DNA of 64,000 bases from Porphyromonas pasteri (GCF_014647755.1 NZ_BMPU01000001.1:62001-126000); one strand, 5' to 3'. Numbered from the stretch's first letter, positions 51,780 to 61,957 are shown. Made by a program: numbers and translations. Notes: generated by a model from the sequence alone, not told the origin.

Positions 51780-53181
51780 GCTGCTTGCTGATGAGACGGG
51801 CTAAGGCCTCGCCCTGCTTGATGCGGTCGGGGATGCCGATGCCGTCACGGATCGCCCCAGCTAAGTGAAGGCCTGGATAGCGCTCTTCAAGCTGAGCGAT
51901 CCGCTCGAAGCGTGCTCCCGAGGAGGCTTCGTATTGGGGGATAGCCAAGCGGTGGCGGAAGATATGCAGTAGGTCGGGCTCTCCTGTAATCCCGAGTAGA
52001 CGCTGCAGGCGCTCACGGACGAGGGCCTCAATGGCTTCGTCCGAGTAATCGATGACCTCTGGGGCTCGCATCCCTCCGAGGAAGATAGAGAGGAGTGTAC
52101 CGTCCTTAGGTGCGCGCTCTTCAAAGCATGCCGACGGATGAAGGATACCTAAGAGTTCGCCATCTTCGTGCGAGGGGACCAGACCACCGAAGGCATGAAA
52201 GTGGGGGAGCTTCGTCGCACGCATGCCCCAAGCCACTTGCACGATAGGCGCATAGCGAAGGGCTGTGATCGGAGCGAGGTCTTCTGTGGAGAGGAAGGGG
52301 AGTAGGCTGGGGAGGGCGGGTGCAGGTGCTGTCGTGATGACGTGGTGGGCTCGGAGCGTGCGTGTAGTGCCATCCGCCGTGAACTGCACTTCGTAGAGCC
52401 CCTCTGCGGTGCGTGTGATACGACAGCCTTCGGCAGCGTAGGAGAAGTGCTCGCTCCCGATATGATTTGCAAGTGCGTGTGTGAGCTGGGATAGCCCGCC
52501 CGAGGTGGAGAAGATTTGCTTCGTCACACTCTGGGCCTCCGCATCCTTCGGCGCTCGTGCCTTGGCGATAGCCCCACGGATGAAGCTCCCATGTTGCTCC
52601 TCGAGGGCGTAGAGCTTGGGTAGGGCGTAGCGCGTCACGAGACGGTGTGGGTCGCCTGCGTAGATGCCCCCGATGAAGGGATCAACTGCATAGTCGAGGA
52701 AGCTCTTCCCCAGTCGGCGCACGACCAGCTCTGCGATCGACTCGTTCTCCTTCTGACCACGGGCACGGAAGGGCTCGAGGAGGATGCCCAGCTTATCACG
52801 CATCGAGAAGAGGGGCGTCTTCAGCCCAGAGAGCGGTGAGGAGGGTAGGGGGAGGAAGGTCTGTCCTTCGCCTGTATGCTTCCCCATGCTCTTGAGGATG
52901 AGGCGGCGATTGGCCTCAGGTGAAGCGGTGCACATGAGATCTGGGAAGGCTGCGAAGAGGCGAGGGACGGCAGCATGACTGATGATGCCTGTCGTAGGTC
53001 CCGACTCATAGATGAAGCCCCCTTCGCTGTGGCTCTCGATGACGCCCCCGGGTCGCTCACGCTGTTCGACGAGGTGTAAGCTGAGTCCAGCCTCCTTCAG
53101 ATGGAAGGCTGCGGTGAGGCCCGTCAGGCCAGCACCAATGATGACTACGTCGAGCGGAGTATCGGGGAGGTTATTCGTCAT
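51769..53181 (-). CDS. hemG: protoporphyrinogen oxidase
   Basis: The enzyme oxidises protoporphyrinogen IX to protoporphyrin IX. The 470-residue FAD protein (HemY/HemG oxygen-type family) has VVIIGAGLTGLTAAFHLKEA with the GxGxxG, EQRERPGGVIES, GSFIRGAIAKARAPKD, and the C-terminal HLAGAIRDGIGIPDRIKQGE. The ATG at 53181 is chosen, since the longer frame (53220) adds 13 unconserved residues. The gene and the CDF transporter are cotranscribed. Confidence 0.92.
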   Translation of the reverse strand: MTNNLPDTPLDVVIIGAGLTGLTAAFHLKEAGLSLHLVEQRERPGGVIESHSEGGFIYESGPTTGIISHAAVPRLFAAFPDLMCTASPEANRRLILKSMGKHTGEGQTFLPLPSSPLSGLKTPLFSMRDKLGILLEPFRARGQKENESIAELVVRRLGKSFLDYAVDPFIGGIYAGDPHRLVTRYALPKLYALEEQHGSFIRGAIAKARAPKDAEAQSVTKQIFSTSGGLSQLTHALANHIGSEHFSYAAEGCRITRTAEGLYEVQFTADGTTRTLRAHHVITTAPAPALPSLLPFLSTEDLAPITALRYAPIVQVAWGMRATKLPHFHAFGGLVPSHEDGELLGILHPSACFEERAPKDGTLLSIFLGGMRAPEVIDYSDEAIEALVRERLQRLLGITGEPDLLHIFRHRLAIPQYEASSGARFERIAQLEERYPGLHLAGAIRDGIGIPDRIKQGEALARLISKQHGA

Positions 53182-53343
53182 GTGGCTTGATCCTACTTCA
53201 CTTGTGCGAAGCATCGGCAAAGATAACGAACATGCTCAAGATAGGGCCGAAGGGTACATGGTGGGAGCTCGTTTCTCTGGTAGCCTATTGTCCCATTATC
53301 GCTCTGTCGTCAGGTAGCTATGGAGGATATGGGCCCAAAGGCA

Positions 53344-53381
53344 AGCCCCTCGCCCATAGCAGATGCTACGAGCGAGGGGCT
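53344..53381 (-). terminator. terminator of the SusCD operon
   Basis: AGCCCCTCGC (53344-53353) pairs with GCGAGGGGCT (53372-53381), with an inner TAGC/GCTA helix. It lies 37 bases past the last lipoprotein stop on the minus strand. Confidence 0.7.
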
Positions 53382-53417
53382 GATGCTTAGTGGATTCGTC
53401 CGAAGGACGGAGGAGGG

Positions 53418-54491
53418 TTACTTTGCCTCGAGCTTAGGCTGGATGAAGAACTTCTCGATGCCGATGAACGTACCTTGGGTGATCTGGCGTGAGCTTGAGC
53501 GGACGAAGCCATAGGAAGCCCAGTACTGCTCCGAGGAGATCTTGCTCTTCTCCTTGAAGATGAGCTTGCCGTCATGGTTGACGGAGATCAAGACGGGTTC
53601 ACGTGTCCCGATGATGTAGGTCTTGTGCTCAGCAGTGAAGTCATCGGCAGCGAGGACGCTCATGATGTAGATGTTCTTGCCGCTGGCTGGGTCTGTCGCC
53701 GTCTTCACCACCTTCCCGTTGAGGAGCTCCAGGCCTTGACCAGGCGTGAATGCAGCCTCCCATGTGTAGGTGCCATCGATGATGAACTGCGCCTGCGTGT
53801 CGCTGACCTTCTTGATCTCCACGTCGGAGCTCAGGGGTACCATCGTCCCCGTAGCAGCATCCAGCGTCATAGACTTCTGAGTGTATTGCCCTACGATGTC
53901 GGCGAGATCAACCTGCGTGACCTGAAGTGAGTCAACGAGACCAACCCCCTTGGCGATGATCCAGCCCGTGCGGGGACGGCCCGTGGTGTTCTCTGCGACG
54001 ATGACGCGAAGCTGCTGGTCTTTGGGCTCCAGCTGGATCCAGTCGGCTGAGGTAGTGTAGGTGACGGTGATATTTGAGGGTGCCTTGATCGTCTTGTCGA
54101 TGGCAGCATCTCCCCCGATCATCGCTTGCTCCTTCGGTAGACCGAAGATGATGCCGGCCTGCATGATGTTGATCGCGATGGAGTCACCCTTGCTGTCCTT
54201 GAGGACCAGCGAGGCGTTGCGTGACTGGGGATTAATATTGTCGGTCGAGGTAAGACGGATCGTCGCACCTTCCTGAGCTACCTGAAGCCAAGAGGCGGAG
54301 CTGTAGGCCTTCGCAGGGGCTTTATCTAGACGTACGGTCGCCGTAGAGGACTCTACGGGGAGGTAGGTCTTAGCCTCCAGGACGGAGAAGTCCACCTGGC
54401 TCAGTCGAGGTACATCCTGCTGCTTCTTGCATGAGCTACCAAGGCTCAGCAGTCCGAGAGCAGCGAGGAGGATTAAGCTTATTCTCTTCAT
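53418..54491 (-). CDS. BACON-domain lipoprotein of the SusCD operon
   Basis: A 357-residue lipoprotein with signal KRISLILLAALGLLSLGSSC (Cys21). Two BACON-like beta-sandwich modules fill about 30-220 (first ASWLQVAQEGATIRLTSTDN, second SADWIQLEPKDQQLRVIVAE). The C-terminal part (about 230-350) is unassigned. BACON proteins often bind glycans or mucin. Here the module sits in an uptake operon beside a DUF4302 protein, so ligand binding at the surface is likely (inference). The longer frame from 54539 lacks the signal, so the ATG at 54491 is used. Confidence 0.8.
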   Translation of the reverse strand: MKRISLILLAALGLLSLGSSCKKQQDVPRLSQVDFSVLEAKTYLPVESSTATVRLDKAPAKAYSSASWLQVAQEGATIRLTSTDNINPQSRNASLVLKDSKGDSIAINIMQAGIIFGLPKEQAMIGGDAAIDKTIKAPSNITVTYTTSADWIQLEPKDQQLRVIVAENTTGRPRTGWIIAKGVGLVDSLQVTQVDLADIVGQYTQKSMTLDAATGTMVPLSSDVEIKKVSDTQAQFIIDGTYTWEAAFTPGQGLELLNGKVVKTATDPASGKNIYIMSVLAADDFTAEHKTYIIGTREPVLISVNHDGKLIFKEKSKISSEQYWASYGFVRSSSRQITQGTFIGIEKFFIQPKLEAK

Positions 54492-54538
54492 GAGTATTGT
54501 AATCATCTGAATTGAGAGAGGTACATACAAGGCTGGCA

Positions 54539-55831
54539 CTAAGGCAGCTTCTTGATGTACTGGATATTCTCGATAGCGATTGGCATGACGAGGTTGCCCT
54601 TACTATCGACGAGTGGAGTATTGAGGTCTTCACCGTAGGCGATACCATAGAAGGAGTCGACCTTACCATCGGCGAGCTCGGTACCCTTAGCGACGGCTTG
54701 CTGGAGATCTTCATCCCAAGTGAAGGTGATGCTATGGAGCTCAGCGGCGAGGAGCTTGCGCCCATCAGCCAGTGATGCAGGTACGAGGATGATACCACCA
54801 GCATATCTATTTGTCGGGTCGTGCAGAGCCTGTCCCTGGAAGCTGATCGTACCCGTGGTAGCATCGTAGGGAAGCACCATCTTGTAGCTGACTCCGTAGA
54901 AGGTGAGGACAGCCGAGAGGGTATTGGCTCGCTCACCAGCTGAGAGGGTGAGGGTCGTAGGCTTACGCCAGCCACGGACGGGGTTGTGTCGGAGTGTCCA
55001 CGTGCCGTACCAGAAGTCGATAGGCTTATAGCTCTTGGGGAGGAAGAGCTTAGCGACGAGGTCACCCGAGGTAAACTGCTGGGCTTCGCCATCCCAAGTG
55101 AAGGTGCGGTAGCTCTTGCCTTCGACCACAATGGGGCTCTGTAGCGTGATACCCGTAGCGGTGAAGTTGAATGGCGTGTCGAAGCTACGCTCACCGATCT
55201 TGACTGAGAGGCGACGGGCGTCTCCGCGGATCTCGCCCTGAGCCAGCTCCTTGCTTCCGAGAGAGAAGTCGAAGGTGCTTGCTGTCATCCCTTCGCGGAC
55301 ATTGAGGATACCGAGGATCTGCTCCTCGATACTACTGTCGTCGGGGATGCGGACGAGGCGCATCTCATTGCCCCACTTCTTTCCGAGGAGGCGTACTGTA
55401 TCAGCGGTGGCTGATAGGATAGCGAACTCATAGTCCCCCTGGATCCCCTCGGGATAACCGAGTGATGCGGAGGCCAGTGAGTGAATCACCTCATTGTAGG
55501 TGGGGAAGGTCAGCACGGGGCCTTGGTCGCGGACGATCGAGTACTCGCTGGTAGCCAGTAGCTCGGGATCTACGTTGTCACCAGCCATCGTCACGTGACC
55601 GTTCTCGAACTTCATCAGGAGCGTGAAGCCAGGACCCGAGTAGTCTCGGCCAGCATAGTACTCCATACGCCAGCCCTTGGGCGCAGCTTCGAGGAGGGCT
55701 TTCTCCTCAGCGATGAGGGCGTCGATGCGAGCTGCCGCAGGCTTGTCGAAGATCTCCTTATTGTCCTTGAGGCAAGAGGGGAGCATGAAGCTCAGTAGCC
55801 CCAGGAGGATATATATATAGGTAGGACGCAT
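54539..55831 (-). CDS. DUF4302 lipoprotein of the SusCD operon
   Basis: A 430-residue lipoprotein (signal RPTYIYILLGLLSFMLPSC, Cys20) of the DUF4302 family, which occurs beside SusC/SusD pairs. The N-terminal ARIDALIAEEKALLEAAPKG and GWRMEYYAGRDYSGPGFTLL are family hallmarks. Its function is unknown. It lies two bases after the zinc metallohydrolase and 47 bases before the BACON lipoprotein. Confidence 0.85.
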   Translation of the reverse strand: MRPTYIYILLGLLSFMLPSCLKDNKEIFDKPAAARIDALIAEEKALLEAAPKGWRMEYYAGRDYSGPGFTLLMKFENGHVTMAGDNVDPELLATSEYSIVRDQGPVLTFPTYNEVIHSLASASLGYPEGIQGDYEFAILSATADTVRLLGKKWGNEMRLVRIPDDSSIEEQILGILNVREGMTASTFDFSLGSKELAQGEIRGDARRLSVKIGERSFDTPFNFTATGITLQSPIVVEGKSYRTFTWDGEAQQFTSGDLVAKLFLPKSYKPIDFWYGTWTLRHNPVRGWRKPTTLTLSAGERANTLSAVLTFYGVSYKMVLPYDATTGTISFQGQALHDPTNRYAGGIILVPASLADGRKLLAAELHSITFTWDEDLQQAVAKGTELADGKVDSFYGIAYGEDLNTPLVDSKGNLVMPIAIENIQYIKKLP

Positions 55832-55833
55832 GA

Positions 55834-56715
55834 TTAGTAGAGCTTAGTTAGGTCTAATGTAGCGATCTGGCCACCACGGCGCAGGACGACGTCACGCAGG
55901 TCATCGAGGTCAAGCTTCCACGAGTCACGGGTATAGTCCTTGACGCGCTGGAGCTTGCGCTGGATGAGTGCGGCACCAGCAGAGCCTGCATTGTTGAGGA
56001 TCTGCTGCCACTGCTGGGGCGTGTAGGTGACGTAGTAGGAGAGCATCTCAGCGAAGTCCTCCGCATCATTCTGCATCGCGTAGGGCGATACGAAGCCAGC
56101 ACGATTGGCTGCACGCTCGGACTGGTTGAACCAGTCACCACTGACGTAGCCCGACTTCGTGATGAGAGCAAAGTCCGTGCTGTAAGGCTTCTTCTGATTG
56201 AGGATATGGGTAAATTCGTGATGCATCGTGTGGAAGTAGTAGGTCGTCATCGTCTCGTAGTCGGCCAGAGCTTGGTCGGTGAGCGAATTGACCTTCCCTA
56301 AGATGACCTTGTAGCCACCGTCGGCACTACCGACGACCTCGGTGCGCTGACGCGTGTAGCCAGGCGTACCGATAGCTACGAGGATACGTGGGGCGTTGAG
56401 CTTCATGAACTCAGGCCCGAGGACCTCGGCATAGGCATCGAACCAGAGGTACTTCGTGATGATCGCGAGCTTGGCTGTCTTAGCCGAGTCGGCGGGGATG
56501 AAGTGATAGCTGAGGTCCGTCTCGGAGTCCTCGAGCTTGTACTTGAAGCGGATATTGTATGGACTGCGGTAGTTCACGTCCAGCCACTGCTCGAAGTCAT
56601 TGAGCTTCTCCGAGGTTGTGGGGAAGATCGTGGGATCCTTCGGCTGGTCATCGGAGCAGGAGATGATGCCTACGGTGAGGAGTAGCCCGATGAGTCCTTG
56701 ATATATGTAGTTCAT
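55834..56715 (-). CDS. substrate import-associated zinc metallohydrolase lipoprotein
   Basis: A 293-residue lipoprotein (signal NYIYQGLIGLLLTVGIISC, Cys20). The zincin motif is HEFTH (166-170) in YYFHTMHHEFTHILNQ, with further region FAEMLSYYVT. The family is found next to RagA/SusC and RagB/SusD pairs and is thought to trim peptides for import. It lies 18 bases after the SusD gene. Confidence 0.9.
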   Translation of the reverse strand: MNYIYQGLIGLLLTVGIISCSDDQPKDPTIFPTTSEKLNDFEQWLDVNYRSPYNIRFKYKLEDSETDLSYHFIPADSAKTAKLAIITKYLWFDAYAEVLGPEFMKLNAPRILVAIGTPGYTRQRTEVVGSADGGYKVILGKVNSLTDQALADYETMTTYYFHTMHHEFTHILNQKKPYSTDFALITKSGYVSGDWFNQSERAANRAGFVSPYAMQNDAEDFAEMLSYYVTYTPQQWQQILNNAGSAGAALIQRKLQRVKDYTRDSWKLDLDDLRDVVLRRGGQIATLDLTKLY

Positions 56716-56733
56716 AGGTCCTTCGTCGCTATG

Positions 56734-58311
56734 TTAATGTTGGGAAGCTCGGGGATTAGCTTCGAGCTGTGCAGAGATGACGTCCTGAGGAAGCTGGACG
56801 GCCAGACGTGGGTCGCGTGCCTCCATCTTGTCGGTCACAGCCTCGACGGCATTGCTGACGTTCACACGACGGCGGTAGATCGTGATGCCGTAGCGCTTGA
56901 CGTCCTGCATGCGGAGACCTTCGTGGATGGTGATGAGGCGGCGGAGCTGGAGGATAGCCTGCAGGAGAGGCTCCTGAGTCTCTGTCTCGAGGGCGGGTGT
57001 CGTGTGAAGCTCCTTCTTAGGAGTAGGCTTCTCAGGCGTATAGTACTTGATGCCTTGGTAGAAGTCCTTGATCTGCTGAAGGGTCAGCTGTACACTGCGC
57101 TTCGTGAAGGCGCTGAGCTCGATGTTGAGGTCAGCGAGAGCCTCGTCATAGCGCTGCAGAAGGGCCTTCGCCTCGGCACGCACCATGAGCGTCTCATCAG
57201 TGGTGAAGGTAGCGTAGGTCGAGTAGGGGATACCGATACCTGCTACACGGTCGATGTACTTCGGCGTGTAGGGGAGCTTGTGGAGGGCGTACTTAGATAC
57301 CCCGTTGTTGTTCACCACGACGTAGTTCATCACGTCGCCACTGGCACCCCATGGACCATCGGCCTGGAGGGTCTCGGTAGTGGAGATGAGTGCACCATGG
57401 GCGTACTTACTACCACGCAGGATGGGGATGCTGACGCCACCCCATTCGGTAGCTACCGTCTGCAGGAGGATATTCGCCTTGACAGAAGACTGGATATAGG
57501 CGTTAGGCTGTACATTGCCTGAGAGCCCCTGCTTACTCCACGAAGCCCAGTCACGTAGGTCGGTACGTGGGTTCGAGCCTAGAGCGGCATCAGCGTGCTC
57601 AATAGCCTTGGCATACTGATGGGCATAGAGGTAGAAGCGTGCAGCAAAGGCATGAGCAGCCTGTGCAGTGAAGTGGTACTTCGGCTTACCGTAGTTTGCT
57701 GAATTGATATCCTGCAGGCCCTCGGTGAGGTCTTGCTCGATGTGCTTGTAGAGCGCCTCGAGCGTGCCTCGATGATGGAGGGTACGCCCAGGATGCTCCT
57801 CAGGCTCGGTAGGATAAGGCAGGCCATAGTCGGAGGCTGCCGTCTCAGGAGCATAGGCTTGGCAGAAGACATTCGCCAGCTGGAACATCGAGTAGGCGCG
57901 GCATAGCTTGGCTTCGGCGACCTGACTGGCGTAGGCATCCTTATTGCTTACGCCAGCGACGTGCTTGAGCACCTCATTGCAGACGGTGATCGCGGTATAG
58001 TGTGCGTCCCAGAGCTGCTGAGGGGTCTCCTGCTCGCGGATCTCGGAGATATCGCTCCAGCGATAGGCCTGCTCCTGGAAGGGGCTGATAGCGCTCCACG
58101 AGGTGTAGTCGTGCTCGTCGCTATTGTCGGAGTACATCTCCAGCAGGTAGGCTGCATGGGCATCGGGATAAGCCGATACGAGGAACTTCGCCGCATCCTC
58201 AGGGGTGTGTAGCTCCATACGGTTGTCGGGGTACTTGTCGAGGTACTTACCGCAGCTCGAGAAAAGCAGTGCCAGCGAGAGGACTGAGGTGATGATATGT
58301 TTCTTCTTCAT
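56734..58311 (-). CDS. RagB/SusD family nutrient-binding lipoprotein
   Basis: A 525-residue surface lipoprotein with signal KKKHIITSVLSLALLFSSC (Cys20). The N-terminal GKYLDKYPDNRMELHTPEDA and the central YPTEPEEHPGRTLHHRGTLE are typical of SusD. It caps the SusC barrel and holds the ligand. The start at 58311 lies 13 bases after the SusC stop. The substrate is not stated by the sequence, but the metallohydrolase suggests peptides. Confidence 0.92.
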   Translation of the reverse strand: MKKKHIITSVLSLALLFSSCGKYLDKYPDNRMELHTPEDAAKFLVSAYPDAHAAYLLEMYSDNSDEHDYTSWSAISPFQEQAYRWSDISEIREQETPQQLWDAHYTAITVCNEVLKHVAGVSNKDAYASQVAEAKLCRAYSMFQLANVFCQAYAPETAASDYGLPYPTEPEEHPGRTLHHRGTLEALYKHIEQDLTEGLQDINSANYGKPKYHFTAQAAHAFAARFYLYAHQYAKAIEHADAALGSNPRTDLRDWASWSKQGLSGNVQPNAYIQSSVKANILLQTVATEWGGVSIPILRGSKYAHGALISTTETLQADGPWGASGDVMNYVVVNNNGVSKYALHKLPYTPKYIDRVAGIGIPYSTYATFTTDETLMVRAEAKALLQRYDEALADLNIELSAFTKRSVQLTLQQIKDFYQGIKYYTPEKPTPKKELHTTPALETETQEPLLQAILQLRRLITIHEGLRMQDVKRYGITIYRRRVNVSNAVEAVTDKMEARDPRLAVQLPQDVISAQLEANPRASQH

Positions 58312-58324
58312 TGGTGTCGATGCG

Positions 58325-61300
58325 TTAGAGTCCAAGCTTCAGGGTGAGAGTGAACTGTCGGGGCGTAGGCGAAGCTACCCCACCGATGTTGAAGAACTCT
58401 GGGTCTTGGCCATTGAGCTTCTTGTCTGCATATAGGAGGAAGAGGTTCGTAGCCTGTACCTTGACCGAAGCGCTACGCAGAGGCGTACGCTTGATCAGAC
58501 TTGTGGGCAGGTCATAGGCGAGGGAGATCTCCTTGAGGCGGATGAAGTCGCCCTTAGCGATACGCGCCGTAGAGTAGTTGTAGCCATTGTAGGCGTAGCG
58601 CAGATTGTTGTTGGTCGCGTACTGACGACGGCTCAGGATGGTGGGGATGTCCGTACGAGCTTCCTCGCCAGCAGCCTGCCAGCGGTTGATGAAGGCATGC
58701 GTCATCGAGGCCATATCCCCGTAGTAAGCCTTGAACTTCGGATCAAGTCGGACGACATTGCCGAAGGCATAGGTGAGGAATACGTTGAGGTGGAGGCCCT
58801 TGTAGGAGAGTGTATTGCCGAGTGAACCCGTGTGGGTGGGGTCGGTAGGGCCTTCGTACTTGAGGTACTCGGTGTGGTTACGCTCCTGGAAGTTGATGTT
58901 GTCGGTCGTCACCTCACCCTTCTCGTTGATGAGCTGGGGGAGACCTTGGTTATTGAGGCCGACGAAGGGGATAGAGAAGAGTGCACGTGCAGGGTAGCCC
59001 TTCTTAGCGAAGCCGTTCCCGCTGACGAGATCGATCATACGCCCCTGGTTGTAGAGCTTGGTGATCTCCGAGTGCGTGTAGGAGTAGATGAAACTCGTCG
59101 TCCAGTTGAAGTCCTTCGTCTTGATGTTCTGCGAGGTGATGCTGAGCTCAAGACCACTGGACATCATCTCTGCGACGTTGGCAGGACGGATGATCGTACC
59201 ACCGATACCCTGCGTGATCATAGGCCCCATTTCATCGAAGTTACGACGGGTGTAGGCATCGAAGGAGAGGCTGAGGCGATCATCGAAGAGGCCTGCGTCG
59301 AAGCCGGCGTTGAGCTCGTTCTTCTTTTCGTAGGTCAGGTCAGCATTGCCCAGCTGCTCGATACCGATCCCAGGCTCCTGGTCTTCGGCGAAGAGGCGGA
59401 AGGGGATGTACGACTTGAGGATGGTCGTCGAGCTACTATAGGAGGGGTCAGGAGGTGTCCCCGTGAGGCTATAGGAGAGACGGAGCGTGAGGTGACTCAG
59501 AGGCTTGAGCTTCTGGAAGAAGTCTTCCTCGTGCATATTCCATGCGCCAGAGACGTTCCACGTAGACATCCAGCGAGCATTGCTGCTACGCCCGAGCTGG
59601 TTCGAGCCTTCGTAGCGGTACGTACCGTTGACGACATAGCGGCCCTTATAGGAGTAGGTTGCATTGCTGTAGAAGGCTACCGTACGATAGTTCGTGTTGT
59701 TGAGGTTGTAGTAGCTATTGCCGTCCTCTACCTGCTTCTTGAAGTACTGGTAGGGGTAGAAGGGCGTCTCGCCAGCGGCGTACTGAAGCCCCCAGCCCGT
59801 GAAGGCGGTGCGGTTGCGCTGGATATTGGTCGTCTCAAGACCACCGAAGAGATTGAGCGTGTGGACTCCGAAGGTACGGTTATAGTTTGCCGTAGCGCGG
59901 AAGTCGTAGTTGCTCATGCGGTTCTCACCCTTGTGCATGAAGCCGCCATTAGGCAGGACGGTGCTGGGGAGATCGTAGGGATGATCAGGGTCACGGTAGA
60001 GGTACTTGTTGGACTCTCTGATGACGCTGTTTGGCATGGCGCGGTAGGCCAGTGCTTGGTTCGAGTTGTCACGCACATTGTGCTGCTGTGAGGCAGCCGT
60101 ATGCTTGAAGGCCCCGAGGAGGGTTAGCTCCAGACCTCGGATAGGCTTGAAGCGCAGCTCAGCTTGGAACTTTGCATCCAGTACATCCAGGTCGATGTAG
60201 TTATTCTCCAGCTCGTTGAAGATATTGAACGGAGCGTAGTTCGCCGTATAGTACTCTCGTGGGTCGAGGACACGCGAGGTATTCGTAGCGTAGGAATAGG
60301 GGTTGATATCGAAGTCGCGCTTGACCTCACCGCCTACGACGTCTACGTCCTGACCGAGCGTACCAGGCGCACGCTGGTTACGATAGGAAGCACCCCCGAT
60401 GACATTCAGCGAGAGGCTCTTCAGGAGGTGATGCGTGACGTTGAGGTTAGCGGTATATCGCTTGACCTGACTCTGCTTGTACCACCCTGGATCGATGAGG
60501 GCGGAGGCAGAGGCGTAGTAGTTCGACTTGCTCGTACCACCGCTCATACTCACTGAGTGGGTCTGCATGATGGAGGGAGAGAAGAGCTCCTTGAACCAGT
60601 TTGTATTGCGTCGCTCAGCCTGCTGGAGGTAAGCGTTCTCTGCCTTCGTCGTATTGTCGAGCAGGAAGGTGCGGGTCTTGGGATTGTACGTGTTGATCAG
60701 CTCGTACATCTTACCATAGATCCCGTAGTCACTGCCGTTGAGGACCTCGGCGAAGTTCAGCTATCCCTTATCGCGTAGCTCGCGGTAGATACTCATCTGC
60801 TGCTGCGAGTTGAGGATGTCGAAGTCGCGGTAGGATGGGATGAGGCGGCTGGTGAACTCACCCGTGTAGTTGAAGTTCGCCTGACCTTGCTTCCCCTTCT
60901 TCGTCGTCACGACGATGACGCCCGCCATAGCGCGTGCACCATAGATAGAGGTAGCCGAGCCGTCCTTCAGTACCTGGAAGCTCTCGATGTCGTCGGCATT
61001 GAGGCCAGCGATAGCAGAGCTGATTAGTGTCTCAGGGTTCCCCGAAGCGAGGTCGTCAGCACCTACATTAGATACATCTTCCATGATGACACCGTCGACG
61101 ACCCAGAGGGGCTTGGAGCTCCCGTAGATAGAGGTCGCCCCACGCACGCGGATCTTAGGAGCTGTCCCGAAGGTTCCTGAGACATTCTGTACCGAGACCC
61201 CTGCGGCGCGGCCTTCAAGGGCGCGGGCTGCATCGGGTACCCCGTCCAGCTTGGCTTTGTCGCCGCCGAGCTTAGCGGAGGCCCCCGTGAAGAGGCGCTT

Positions 61301-61636
61301 GTCTACCTTGGTGAGCCCCGTGACGACGACCTTGTCCAGCGTCTTCTCTGAGGGCTCGAGTGTGATCTTCATCTTGTCCTTGATAGGCACCTCTTGGGTG
61401 AGGTAACCAATGTAGGAGATGCGCAGGGTCTTAGAGCCTGCGGGTACCGTGATCTTGAAGCTGCCATCCAGCCCCACGGTTGTCCCCACCTTGCTATGTT
61501 CCTTGACGATGATCGAGGCTCCGATGGCGGCCTCGTTGTCGGGGGCGGTGACGACGGTGCCCGTCACCACCTGCTGCGCGAGCGCAGGCAGGAACCCCAG
61601 GAGCAGGGTGAGGAGGAGTAATGTACTTTTCCTCAT
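58325..61636 (-). pseudogene. RagA/SusC TonB-dependent transporter interrupted by one in-frame TAG
   Basis: One open frame of 1104 codon positions in which codon 292 is TAG (60761-60763). The N-terminal part has signal KSTLLLLTLLLGFLPALAQ, a carboxypeptidase-regulatory-like domain (VVTGTVVTAPDNEAAIGASI), and a plug domain with GVSVQNVSGT and SATSIYGARAMAGVIVVTTK. After the stop, 17 codons and then an ATG at 60709 continue in the same frame with the barrel, to the C-terminal RQFTLTLKLGL. No indel is involved. The gene would encode about 1102 residues, a normal SusC length. Either a recent nonsense mutation, a sequencing error or suppression explains it. SusD and the three lipoproteins after it are intact. 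Confidence 0.9.
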
Positions 61637-61944
61637 TCGTTCAATTAATTGTATAGGTGTTTGAATAATTTATGCTTGTCTGTATCCCATGGTAAAAAGA
61701 GACGAGCGACCACCTCACTGCCTACGGCTGGGGGGATCGCTCATTGCTTGCTGTCCCCGAGGTGGGGAACAGTGACGCTATATTATATAATGTAGAGCCA
61801 TAACAAAGGGAGCTATCGTCCGCAACCAAAGGCGGGGAGATAGCTATCGCATTCGCTTGTCAAAGCTGGGTGTGTGTAGGTGTTGCTTCAGATACCTCAT
61901 GAGTGCGCTTTCGTGTCACAAGGATATAATATTGATCTAGTATC
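61637..61944 (-). promoter_or_regulatory. long structured leader of the SusCD operon
   Basis: If transcription starts from the -7 box at 61950-61957, the leader is about 308 bases long. It contains a strong hairpin at 61811-61845 (AGCTATC with GATAGCT and CCGC with GCGG) and weaker ones such as CTGTCCCC/GGGGAACAG (near 61758-61776) and GAGCGA/TCGCTC. No gene is seen. A regulatory role is an inference. Confidence 0.4.
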
Positions 61945-61949
61945 AGTGG

Positions 61950-61957
61950 CAAAGCTA
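61950..61957 (-). promoter_or_regulatory. -7 box TAGCTTTG upstream of susC
   Basis: It matches TAnnTTTG on the minus strand. A TTTG lies 15 bases further upstream (61973-61976), closer than the usual 19-20. Confidence 0.4.

Noticed and set aside
59548-59566. Possible parS-like site (GTTCCACGTAGA)
   Set aside because: Only half matches a TGTTTCACGTGAAACA-type parS, and it lies inside coding sequence far from parAB.
58832-60091. 419-codon plus-strand open frame
   Set aside because: It is antisense to susC and has no family features.
58325-60709. Separate second TonB-dependent receptor starting at 60709
   Set aside because: It lacks signal peptide and plug, and is in the same frame as the preceding fragment with only a TAG between them.
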